Positions 49,092 through 60,945 of a stretch of DNA of 64,000 nucleotides are shown here, piece by piece; position 1 is the first letter of the stretch, and each line of letters begins with the position of its first letter. The stretch lies in the NCBI GenBank assembly GCA_020740775.1, contig JAHEWK010000013.1:992001-1056000 (forward strand). Direction: 5' to 3'. The notes beneath the pieces are model-generated. The model saw nothing but the letters and a program-made list of their open reading frames with translations. It was not told the DNA's origin and ran no database searches. Source of the DNA: Ilyonectria destructans. Its lineage: Eukaryota; Ascomycota; Sordariomycetes; Hypocreales; Nectriaceae. The translations under genes were made by a program, and so were the position numbers.

Positions 49092-49572
49092 CTCATCCAC
49101 CGCCTCACCTTTGCTTGAAAATACGACAATTATCCGATGCCGTTGGAAAAAATGCATTCTCAACGTCGTACATGTCCAACATGGAGGGTGAACAGGGGTT
49201 CAAAGTTCTGAGATAAGCGCGGCAGCACTAGGATATCTGTCGCCATCCATGGTTCCACCCACTGCTATCAGCACATGCCGAAATCTAGCGTAGTCGCGTT
49301 TATCTACCGGCATCGCCTCCCCCCACTGGTTTACTCACGTCTGCCGACTGGTCGTCTCTCGTCGGTTTGTCGGGACGTCAGCAGTCATCATGCACGTCAT
49401 GACCGACCTCGGACGATCTCGTATTCTGTACAGGCTGCAAAGGATGAATTGTCAAACAACTAAACTGGAAATATGGAACGGAAGTCTCTAGCCTGATCCC
49501 CGACAGCATCGACCTTATCTTCTTAACGCCCTCTCCCGACTCAATGCCCCGTCACTCAACTGGACATGCCCT
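49092..49572. other. Convergent spacer, no gene
   Basis: A 481-base tail-to-tail gap. Short frames lack support. Holds the two 3' ends. Confidence 0.5.
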
Positions 49573-50351
49573 CTACCTCTCCTCGCCACCCTCTCGCTCC
49601 ATCCTTCGCTTACCCGGCTTTCCCCATGGCGTATACCAGTAGCCATTGCTTCCATACTTGGTGATGTCAAAGGAGGGCCCGTGTGGGCAATATTCCGGAC
49701 TTCCGCGGTTTGAGAAGCACATCAAATTGCCGTCAAAGTTATTGATGAGTTCATCTACACCAGTCAGCAAAGTCTGTTGTGGGCTAGGGATACTTACTAA
49801 GGTTGACGACGGTGGTCTGAAGGTTCTTGCCCTTGCCGGTATAGCATTGACAGGCGAAGTATCTGCCGTCGGATTGGAACGCACACTGGGTGCAAGTAGT
49901 GTGCCATTTTCCCCTGTCCGCGTTAGAACGTGTCCTCGAGTTTCGTCATCTCGACTTACTTGTCAACGATCTGAAGCTTGCCCTCCCGGTTGGCCATGCA
50001 GTCGCCAATCCGCAGCACCGAGCACCGTGTCTGGCCAGACAGGTTCGGGCACCGAGCCACAATGACCGGCGAATCGAGGTATGGCTTGACGCCAACCGCG
50101 GAGTTTGGGTTTGACTCGCCAATTTCGTACCTCTTCATGTCTCTGTTGCTGAGGTAGTATCGGATGTCTGTACACGACTCGGCAAAGCCTCCCCATGTTC
50201 CGCTATTGCCCCTTTCCTCGAGCTCAATGTTGGTTATGTTGACCCCGAGATCTGTGTCCGGGCTGTGGTTTGCTGCCCCATCGTTGGGTGTTGACCGGTT
50301 GGCACAGGCGCCGAGAGCGGCTGTGAGAATGGAAAGAAAGATAAATTGCAT
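49573..50351 (-). CDS. Secreted cyanovirin-N-like (CVNH) cysteine-rich protein
   Basis: Three exons on the minus strand (50351-49960, 49913-49798, 49754-49573) join in phase to 229 residues. The start gives a signal peptide (MQFIFLSILTAALGACA). The mature part contains FAESCTDIRYY, VIVARCPNLSG, LRIGDCMANREGKLQ, a dense Cys stretch (CTQCAF, FACQCY) and NLNELINNFDGNLMCF. The GFxxSC start and NLNxxIxNxDGxL end are the marks of cyanovirin-N homology domains, which are mannose-binding lectins in some fungi. The basic Lys/Arg/Glu tail after WYTPWGKPGK is unusual. The family call is moderate: the internal two-fold repeat is not obvious, and a small cysteine-rich effector-like protein is the alternative. 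Confidence 0.7.
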
Positions 50352-50853
50352 TTTAGCCACTGATTATTTTTGGTAGATAAAAAATAGATATGTGCATTCT
50401 AATCTAGGATGCAGACTTGTTATTTAAATATGAAAGATATCAGCCTCTCGGGTATTTGCCTAGGCATCGTTGATCACCCATCTTTGTGTTGCACTGGTGG
50501 ACAAAAGGCCAGACGCACGGGTCTTTTCTTAATATTGTTCTTCAGAGACAATATGAAGCGCCATGACCGTATTATATAAGGACTTGGCTGGAAGATGGCG
50601 AGCACAAAGAGCGAAACCAGATTTAATATGCCATTAGTCCACACCGGTTTGTTGTTAGTTATCACGATGCTATTTATGGTCGGACACATCATCGCTGGCT
50701 GATCATCGACAGACACAGCCATTCATGAAACTCATACGGTGCCAATCAGCCCAACATGTTTGTGAATCCAAAGACAAAGATAATTAACTACATCCAATTC
50801 GCTGCGCCAATCCGTAGAACTCCTTGCACGTCACATCCCATATCCCGTGGCAC
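50352..50853. other. Intergenic, no gene
   Basis: About 500 bases, AT-rich on the left, holding the promoter of the CVNH-like gene and the 3' flank of the protease-like gene. Nothing else recognised. Confidence 0.5.
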
Positions 50854-52409
50854 TCACCGTCCTTGATGAGAGCTGTGCATATTACCATCCATCTCGTAAA
50901 CAAAATACGGCTCCCCTTGCATCTCTGATGGTACAGGCACAGACCCTGGCATCTCTTGGAGTGGCTGGAAATGGTATGCGGGGGGTTTGTGCTCTGGCTG
51001 CGCCGGAGTTGACAAAACCTCGGTGGGGCGTCGTCGACGTATGTAGTAGAAGACGCCTAGGCCGATGAGACACACGCCGACGATGCTTGCAGCGACTGCG
51101 CCGCCGATCACTGCACCGGAAGGAGATGAAGAGGGTTCTGCCTTGTCAGTCTCTGCCGTAGACTTCGTAGACTTCGAAGACTCCTCTTCCTCCGTTGTCT
51201 GGGTAGCTGATGGTTGCACCACCGCGGTAGCATCAGAGCACTTCTCAGCAGTCTCCTCGTCAAATACACGCACGAGACTGCTCTTTTTCGAGGGATTGCC
51301 CTGCCAGAGCGTAAAAGTGTTTGCGTCGTGGTTCACCATGAGATACGCCGACGTGAAGAAATATCGGCCTAGGGTGGCTGGCTGACTCGCAACGCCATTC
51401 ATCAGAAGTTCGCGGACGTTGTTCTTGAAGACCCGAGACCCGTTGCGATGGATGTCGACAAACGGCACAATGTACTGATTGTTGGGAACGCGGATTTCGA
51501 GCCCAGAGTCGAGGTAAAAGGTAATGTCGCCGTCAAATCTGGCATGTTAGCTGGGTTCTGTGGAATGCGGGGAGGACTTACACATTATCGGCGTCAAACA
51601 GTCGTGCAGACCAGTGCAGCCCGTAAGAAATGCCAGTGTGGTTTATTCCCGTCACCTCGTCGAATTTGTCCACGTAGTCGAGCGGCGCGGTGTAATTATC
51701 GCCAATGGCCTTTTCCTTGTCATAACCTTCTAAGACGAGGGACCCGTTGATAGTGTTTTCTACCCACATGCGCCCCCAGAACAACGACCACACGCGCGAT
51801 CTGATCTTGCCGGCCGCGCGGAGGGCGTTGAGGTATGTCGAGTTTGACCCCAGCCCGAGCGGGTGCAGCATCGTGTACCCAGCATCCCACTTCATGTGAG
51901 GGATTCCGATGGGAAAGTCATCCAGGGTGACGGAGCCGTTCAGCGTGAGGGTGTCGGTGCCGCCGAGACTCCTCGATACAAGCTTCTTTATACCCGTTTC
52001 TGAGCCTTCGAAGCCAACTTCGTCTCCGGGGCCGCCAGCTGCGATGATGTCGCTGGCCTTGTCGAAAGTCGTGCACTCGTCCTCTTGGAACAGATTTCCC
52101 CTGCGAACCTCGCAGATTTGGTCGTTCTAGATGATGGTTTTGTCGTAGTAGGCCTGGTCATCGTAAACCCAGGTATTGTTCAGCTCACTAACACGGTCAG
52201 CGCCGTTCCCTCTTGGACTGCGACTCAACTCACGCCCAAGGAAGCAGAACAATGTTTTGCGCCGGAGATCCGATCTGCGCGGCAATGTCCTTCATCTACG
52301 AATCCTGCCCATCGGGGAGGACCTGGATGTCTTGCATCGTGAGAATCAAGGGCTCGGCGTCGCATATCGAGGCGGCTCGCGTGGAGGAGAGGAGAAATAA
52401 CCACAGCAT
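50854..52409 (-). pseudogene. Membrane-anchored aspartyl-protease-like gene interrupted by two in-frame TAG codons
   Basis: Three exons on the minus strand (52409-52234, 52187-51582, 51538-50854) join in phase over 489 codons with no frameshift, but codons at 52298-52296 and 52129-52127 are TAG. The product starts with a signal peptide (MLWLFLLSSTRAAS). It has the peptidase A1-like body (AAQIGSPAQNIVLLPWA, SLGGTDTLTLNGSV, GYTMLHPLGLGSNSTYL, SRVWSLFWG, SLVLEGYDKEK, GRYFFTSAYLMVNHD). A Ser/Thr stalk, one membrane segment (GAVIGGAVAASIVGVCLIGL), a basic RRRR stop-transfer and a cytosolic tail follow. The active-site DTGS motifs of true pepsins are not visible, as in many fungal members of this group. 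Either a recently inactivated gene or one whose stops are recoded (see findings). Confidence 0.8.
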
Positions 52410-52916
52410 TTTACGTTCTCGTATTGCGAAACGGGAACGAGAGTCGAAGAGGAGCGTGGCCGATAATATGAGTGAAGAAACGTGGCATTCCGCGGACCTG
52501 CGGACTCTGTCATATGTGACATACGACACAAGCAACAAGCAACAAACAATAACTGTGTCAACTAACACCGACCAGTGTCGAACTAGGCGCCGAAACACTT
52601 GCCAAGAACTAATTCCCACGGGACTCGGAACGTTGGTGGCTACCTTAAATAGGATCTGCAGGAATGGGACTGAGACGACACAGCCGTAACAATGATTCGC
52701 TGGACGGTATGCAGTTGGTTGTGTGTACAGTGGACTTTGCCGTTTTAGGCTTCCAGGGCTGCATTTCCAGCGGCTAACTTACAGCGTAGGGCAGCGCAGG
52801 GCTGTGCCGCAGGGGCCGAAACACCCCTGTACTCAAGCTTATCAATAAGCCAACGCCGCCTGGATCTCGTCCCGTCCGTCAGGTCAGCTTCATCACAAAG
52901 TCCAAATCTCACAATC
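52410..52916. promoter_or_regulatory. Divergent promoter, protease-like gene and GH47 mannosidase
   Basis: A 507-base head-to-head region with no gene of its own. The right 130 bases are GC-rich, as expected for a well-expressed fungal leader. Confidence 0.5.
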
Positions 52917-54627
<1,711 letters not shown>

Positions 54628-54755
54628 CATGAGCATCTCGACTGGCTGAGGATGGAGAGCAGTAATGGAAACTACCTTAGAATAATTAAAATCTATCATT
54701 GAATGAAGCCATGACTACTGGCGCCAGTTGCGTGTATTGTCTACATCTATCCCGT

Positions 54756-55541
54756 CTATTCGGATGCGTCTTGGGCCAACTCTAGAATTCCGTTTACAAC
54801 AGTCTCGACATCGTGCAATTTGATCGGTATCCGGTGCCCGCCGTCCCACTCAATGAGCCTCGTGGTGCCAGATTCGCAGTACTTGTTCCTGAGCATCCGG
54901 TGAAGCTCCAATCCTGGGTCCCGGGTGCCGTGGACATGCAGGGTCGGAATACTCAGCACATGCGCGCCGACGTTGGTCTCGGGCCAGTCCTCAAAATCAG
55001 AGCTCAGTCGCGCCGCGTCGACAATGTGCCGTGGGATGTCCAGGCGTGAGTCGAGCATGACAAACGGCCCTCGGCCAGCCATGAGGATGCCAAACTTGAA
55101 GTTGGTCGGCGCCTCGGCCGGGCCCAGCTTCTCGGCCACCTGCTGCTGCGTCCACAGCAGACTGGCCGCAATCTTGGCGCCCTGCGAAAAGCCCAGGATG
55201 CCCGCCCACTCGCCGGTCCCCGGGTCGTCCTCCATGGCGCGGCGGCACTGGTAGCGGATCTCGGCGGCGGCCGACTCGGCGTCCATCTCCGGGTGGTCTG
55301 GCTGCCAGCGGAGCCAGCGCCGGAACGGGCCGTGGTCGCCGTAGACGGTGACAATGGACGGGTGCGGCGCGGACAGGAAGGGCCCCTCGACGAAAACCAG
55401 CCGGAAGGCCGCGCTGAGGCTCGCGATGATGGCGCGGCACTGCACCTCGAAGATTTGCGCGTTGACGCCGCCGCCGTGCAGGCAGAGGATGCGGGGGAGG
55501 TGCAGGGCCGGCGACGGGGCGTCGCCGTTTGTTTGCGTCAT
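54756..55541 (-). CDS. FSH-family serine hydrolase
   Basis: Intronless 261-residue alpha/beta hydrolase of the FSH1 family. LPRILCLHGGGVNAQIF provides the oxyanion strand, the nucleophile elbow is ILGFSQGAK, the acid Asp lies in HVHGTRDPG, and the catalytic His in WDGGHRIPI. Family members include yeast Fsh1-3 and hydrolases that release polyketides such as LovG. No polyketide synthase is nearby, so a housekeeping esterase/thioesterase role is more likely. It is convergent with GH47 and divergent from the SYLF gene. Confidence 0.9.
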   Translation of the reverse strand: MTQTNGDAPSPALHLPRILCLHGGGVNAQIFEVQCRAIIASLSAAFRLVFVEGPFLSAPHPSIVTVYGDHGPFRRWLRWQPDHPEMDAESAAAEIRYQCRRAMEDDPGTGEWAGILGFSQGAKIAASLLWTQQQVAEKLGPAEAPTNFKFGILMAGRGPFVMLDSRLDIPRHIVDAARLSSDFEDWPETNVGAHVLSIPTLHVHGTRDPGLELHRMLRNKYCESGTTRLIEWDGGHRIPIKLHDVETVVNGILELAQDASE

Positions 55542-56217
55542 GGCGAGAGGTGAGGCTGGGCGTGGATGAGGGCACGATGTGTTGGAGACGTTGCGGAGGC
55601 CTGTTGTGAAAAGAGACAGAGGTCACAAGGCATGACTCGGCTCGCTGGCTGACATGATATTTCGGCTCCCGAGCTGAGGCATAGGCTCTCGTGACTCAGG
55701 AAGGCTTGGTATAGGGCTTTAGGTATAGGCATGAACTACAAGTTCGATCATCTCAGCCCGCAACACGCCGAGTCCACCGCTCAGACCGTCGCTCAATATT
55801 TGCGTCTCCACGATCTGACGATGCCATCCACGGCCGCGAGTCTACACGGCCTCCAACGATTGTCCCCAATGCACTGGATTGGATCGACCGTATCGCCGCT
55901 GTGGCTGTGCACACCCCAACGAGCTCCAGCCACGCGCGTCGCAATCGGTCCCCCGCCCGCCACACGCCATGACATCAACCGCCAAGCCGCAGCGCATCCG
56001 TGATGGCATGAATCCTGCTTGCTGCATGAAAGGAGTCCCAAGACATAAAGGCCTCATCTGCTGGTTCTAGAATTCACCTGTATTCTCCATATCCTACGAG
56101 CTGACATCTGAGTCTTTTTGCGCTTCTGCCACTCCGCCGCATCTACGGCCAATTCAGCTCCTCCCGAAACCCCGCCATCACATCACGTCACCAACAGATA
56201 CGCCCCCCGACTCTCCG
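55542..56217. promoter_or_regulatory. Divergent promoter, FSH hydrolase and SYLF protein
   Basis: A 676-base head-to-head region. Short overlapping frames on both strands lack any domain or supporting splice structure. Nothing else recognised. Confidence 0.45.
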
Positions 56218-58007
56218 ATGTCCAGCTCCGAAAAGATCGTGTACAACCCGTCCGAGGGCGAGCAGCAGCAACAGGGAGGCCTACTCCCGCTGGCTCCCAT
56301 GCAGGGCGAATTCCCTCCGCCGCCGACGCAGCAGCAGCCGGCGTCTGGCGAGCAACAGCACTTCCCTCCTCCTCCTCCCGGCCCACCCCCGCAGCAGCAG
56401 CAGCAGTATCAGCAACACCAAGAACACCAGGACTCTGCTCCGCCCGCGTATCAGCAAGGAAGCTTTACTCCTCCGGCTACTGAGAAACAGCAGGCTCCTC
56501 CCCCGGTAACTCAGCCTCAACAGGGAGAATTTGCTTCATCGGGGTCTGAGAAGGCGTTCCCTCCTCCGCCCCCCGGACCGCCTCCGTCTCAGGCTCATCC
56601 CAACCCTCTCAACGTGCATCCCGTACAAGGCACCGAGCAGACCTACCCCATCCATCCCGCACCGCCTGCCGAGAACTATTCCATCCCGCAGTACAATCCC
56701 GCGGCCCCCGTGTTTGCTCCTCCCCCGACGAACAAGCCGTCGGATTCGGCGCCACCATTGACGCCCGTGCAGGAGGCGGTTCCGGAGTCTGTTCCAGCCC
56801 CAGCGCCCGCCGTTTCGGCTGCCACATCGAACGAGGAACATCCTCCCAAGAAACATGGCTGGGGCGAGCGTTTCAGCAATCTCGGCATGAAGGCGGCTGC
56901 CCCCATCAACAGCCTAGCCCACAAGCTCGGCAGCCAGAGTTTCCTACCTGAGACTCTTGACAAAGAGTGTGACAAGGCGGCGTCAATTCTCAGGACATTC
57001 TGCAGTAAGTCATTTTCGACACTCGTTTGAACAGACGCTCACACGACACAGAGAAGGGAGTGTATGCCGACCCCACCTCGAGCGGGCCACCTACATCGAC
57101 CGATCCCAAGGCCACGGAGACGAACGATGCCATTATCGATCCTACCAAGAACAAGCCTAAAAATCGGGTACTCGTCACTATCCCGCCCAAGGTCATCTCC
57201 AAGGCAGTAGGTCTGGCCATTTTCACTACGCTCCGCGCAGGCTTCAATGTATCGGGTGCCACTGGTTCGGGAATCCTGATTGCACGTCTTCCAGACGGAT
57301 CATGGGGTCCTCCCTCTGGCATCCAGGTGCATTCCGTAGGCGGCGGCTTCTCCATCGGCCTAGACATTTACGACTGCGTATGTGTCATCAACAGCAAGGA
57401 AGCGCTCGCTGCCTTTACCAACACTCGCGTCGGCCTAGGCACTGACCTGGCCGTGGTCGCTGGACCGTATGGAGCTGGAGGCGCCGTCGAGTTTGGCAAG
57501 GCGGTTGAGAACCGCGAAGGGAGAAAGGGCAAGGACAAGGAGGGTGAAACGGCAGAGGCGCCGGAGACGCAGACGCTGAAGCCCGAGTCAGACAGCAAAA
57601 GCAAACGTCGCAGCCTCAGCGCCAGCTCCTTCAAGCCCGTCTTCTCCTACGTCAAGTCCCGAGGCTTCTACGCGGGCATCCAGATCGACGGCACGGTGGT
57701 GGTCGAGCGCAAGGAGGCCAACGCCGCCTTCTACGGCGGCCGGGTGTCGGTCAACCAGATCCTCAAGGGCGAGGTGCCACCGCAGGGCCCGTCGGGCATG
57801 TGGCCAGCTGGGTCGCGGGTTCTCTTGGACACACTCAAGGGAGCCGAGGCCGGGATGCTGCGCGACAAGGATGGAAAGGAGCCCGCGGCCCCGGCAGCAT
57901 CATCGGGCCCGAGCACAGGGGCGCCGGGGAGCGGCACGGAGCAGCTCCCAGCGTATGTCGACGATGGGGTGCAACGGCCGGGGGTAGGAGACGTCAAGTA
58001 CCGTTAG
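56218..58007 (+). CDS. SYLF (Ysc84-type) lipid-binding protein with long Pro/Gln-rich N-terminus
   Basis: Two exons (56218-57004, 57052-58007) join in phase to 580 residues. Residues 1-210 are low-complexity Pro/Gln/Ser-rich, with several PPPPPGPPP stretches that could bind SH3, WW or profilin. Then comes the SYLF domain: KAASILRTFC across the intron, VLVTIPPKVISKAVGLAIF, GFNVSGATGSGILIARL, GSWGPPSGIQVHSVGGGFSIG, AVVAGPYGAGGAVEFG, SYVKSRGFYAGIQIDGTVVVER and a NAAFYGGRVS block. SYLF proteins such as yeast Ysc84/Lsb3 bind phosphoinositides and actin at endocytic sites. Those carry a C-terminal SH3 domain, which is absent here. An acidic/basic linker of about 45 residues interrupts the domain near residues 405-450. 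Confidence 0.9.
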
Positions 58008-60945
58008 CGGATTGGATTGTGGACAGGGTAAGGAGCGAGAGGAATGATGGGGAAGTGATCGACCAAGGGTCGGTTGGCTAAGGATCGATTAGGCCAGACT
58101 GCCAGAGATACCAGCGAATGTGTGAATTAAGTAATTCCGGGCGTGTACTGTTTCAGATGCAGGTTGAATGCACATCGGCCACATCCACTGTGACATGTAG
58201 AGCAACACGCGATGTGTCTATGAATACGATGATCCTCGATGATCCGTCGACGATTCCGCCGAGCTGACGCGGACTCTGCCAACAGGCTGTTACAGAAATC
58301 GCAGAAATCAGGGCAGAGTCCAGGGCAGAATCCAGGGGGTGGACCTCGAGTGGGGACTTCGGTACGTGCCTGACGGTAAGCGGGATTCCGGCAAGACAGG
58401 ACACAGGGCTGACAGTAAGACAGCCTCTCTAAAAAGCCATAAAAGTCAAATAGGGCCTTGCGGAAATGAAAGCTGACCAGATCTTTAAATCTAAAATGAC
58501 GCATAGCGTCCCAGACCCCGAGCAAGTCGGCGCCCTCGCGATAGAGGCTCGACACTTGAGAGGCTGATAGCGTGAGGCTGAGACGCTTGTTACTGCAACG
58601 GGGTTGGGCCAGGGGCAGGGGGAACTTTAGTGCGCATGCCGTCAGCTCCCCACGTTGTGCGCCCAGCGGGGGGGCCAACCAAGGGGTTAAAAAAAAAAAA
58701 AAGAAGACGAAGAAAAACCGTCACTATCTACGGATACTATGTATTAGGTCTTGGCAGCGTCCAATAACAAGCAATAGTGAGCCAAGCTAGATTCCGATAG
58801 CGCCCTCACGCCGCCCGCTTACTAGATCCGGGAACGAGGAATTGTGGCTGCCAGCTGAGGATGTGGCGCCGGGGCAATAGGGGGCACAAATTTCGAATCG
58901 ATAGTTTTCGCTTGGTGCAGACCGAAGTCGTTAGGACGGTCCCACGGGAAAGTTTAGAGTCGTGGGGCGATTGAAGAATTGAAAGAGCGTTGACACGAGA
59001 TTTGGAGGTGTATCTTTCGGCCCGTCGGTGAGTGGTTGTCTCGTTGAATGGGGATTCTCGCTGGGGATCTTCAGATCGCCGTTGGGTGTCTTTTCTTGTC
59101 GGTTGCATTCTTTCTGGGGCGGCGACGTCATTCCTCTTGTTGCAGCCACATTCCCATCCTGAAGCCTTCTCAGACAAGCGCACCACCTACCCGTAGGGCT
59201 TCTCCAGGGTGTTCCAACGCCTGCCCGCCGGCACGCTGTGTATGTGCAGCTCAGGAGAAGCATTGGACCGAGTGTAGGCTAAGGGACACCGTCCAACGCC
59301 GCATCTGCCCTCGCAGGGAGCAACGACAAGAATGGCGAATCTGCGTCGTTCCCTGGAGTCGTCGGGTCCAGGGCCCCCCCCTGAGTCGGCCCTGCACTAC
59401 GCACCCTTCGGTCGTAGCCCCCAGCGCGGCAGACGCGCGGTTCGTACGCCACGGGCTCTAGGCCGCTGGAGCGTCTGCAGGGCACGAACCATCATCTGTC
59501 TAGGCATCTGGCCAAGCTTTGTTTGGTAGCCGAGGATTTGCAGCTCGCCAAAACATGCCTTGGCCCAGCTCGCCGAGCAGAGGCCAGTCAGCGTGGGCGC
59601 GTTCGGCACCGGCAGCGCTGAGCAGTTCGTACGCGAAACCAAACATGCGTCACGCTGGTGGTCTCGAAACCGACGCCGTATGCCAGAAATAGATTGCGTT
59701 GGCCCAGCGGCTGGACGCACCTGAGATGCCACTCCGTCACCGTGTCACCGGGAAAAGCCTCCAATCGGGACATTCCTGAATACGGTGCTGGACGTTGGAG
59801 GACGGCACTGCAGGTACCGCTACACTACGGCTTTTGGGGGGGCTGTTCTGGAAGCACTCCCTGGGTCTACTCTACGCACGCTGCTCATGCCGTCGCCGGA
59901 CGAATATATGGACACATTGGACAGTGAATGCCTGTTGGGTGCCCCCATGCTGGTCCTCTTGCATGCGCCCGTTTCAGCCGTGGCGTTCCCTGCCTTGCAC
60001 GCTTGCGTCGTGCGTCGTGCACTTGCACGGGAGAGGACACGCTGGAAAGCAGCCTGCAGAGCTACAGTATCCCGTCCCCTAGTCACAGCGGAGAAAGCGG
60101 CATTTCGGCCTCCGCGATAACCAGTCAGCCTGGCGGAAGCTACCACTGCGCACGAGTCCCAACAGCGTTGGTCCCATGCCGCCGTCACGATTGCGCCGCC
60201 CGCCGCTGGCTCTCAGGGGGAGTCGTGTATCTCCACGCGTCCGCCGACTTGTCGACTGTCGACTCCTCCTCCGGCCGGGTCTGCTCGAGCAAACCCGGCC
60301 AGCCCTGTCCAATCGCGTCGGCCCAGCATATCCGCAATGCAGCTCAGTTATGGTGAATTGACTGCCTCCATCCCTCCCGATTTAGCGCCATTTTGCGTGC
60401 CCACTTTCCATGCCGCGCCCACCCCCACCGCCCATGTATTCGTGCGTGCTCTCGCCGGATGGGCTTCCTGCTGGGAAAAAAGGAGCCTTCAACAGCCTCG
60501 ACTGTTCCTTGACCTGGCCTTGACTCAACCTTGACGCTTCCCTGGAGCGTGCTACGTATCAGGCCGCTTCTCCGGGCTCGCCAACGGGATATCCTCTGTC
60601 TTCTTCTCCTCCATCCCTCCTTCGGCCGCTGCTTTTTGTGTTTCCTCTCCCAACATCACCAATCCGCGCCCTCGACTTTTGTTTCCTTTGTTTCAAAGCC
60701 CTACTGCGTAGCAGACGCTAGCCACGGCCTGGAAGCTGGTCTCCTCGCTCAATTAACTGTGGCGTTCCAATTACTTGCCCCCCCTCGGACCCTCCAAGGC
60801 TTGGCATAATTCAGCAGACCCTCTCCCTTCACATCCTCCCATCCCTCAAACTCTCCGACCTCCCTGTCTGCTGGCAGACGAACAGACCAACAGACCAACC
60901 TGGTTCCAACACTCATCCTCCAGCAACACCGACAGAGTTGCCATC
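58008..60945. other. Intergenic, 2.9 kb, with the long leader of the glycosyltransferase gene
   Basis: No gene supported. A minus-strand frame 58127-58678 (183 codons) is cysteine-rich at its end but has no start context, signal peptide or domain, and part of it covers a small direct repeat near 58290-58345. A poly(A) tract lies near 58687-58702. The 250 bases before 60946 are pyrimidine-rich (CCCTCC/CATCCTCC), typical of the 5' leader of strongly expressed fungal genes. Confidence 0.5.

Noticed and set aside
58127..58678. Minus-strand 183-codon cysteine-rich frame
   Set aside because: No signal peptide, domain or splice support, and part of it covers a small direct repeat.
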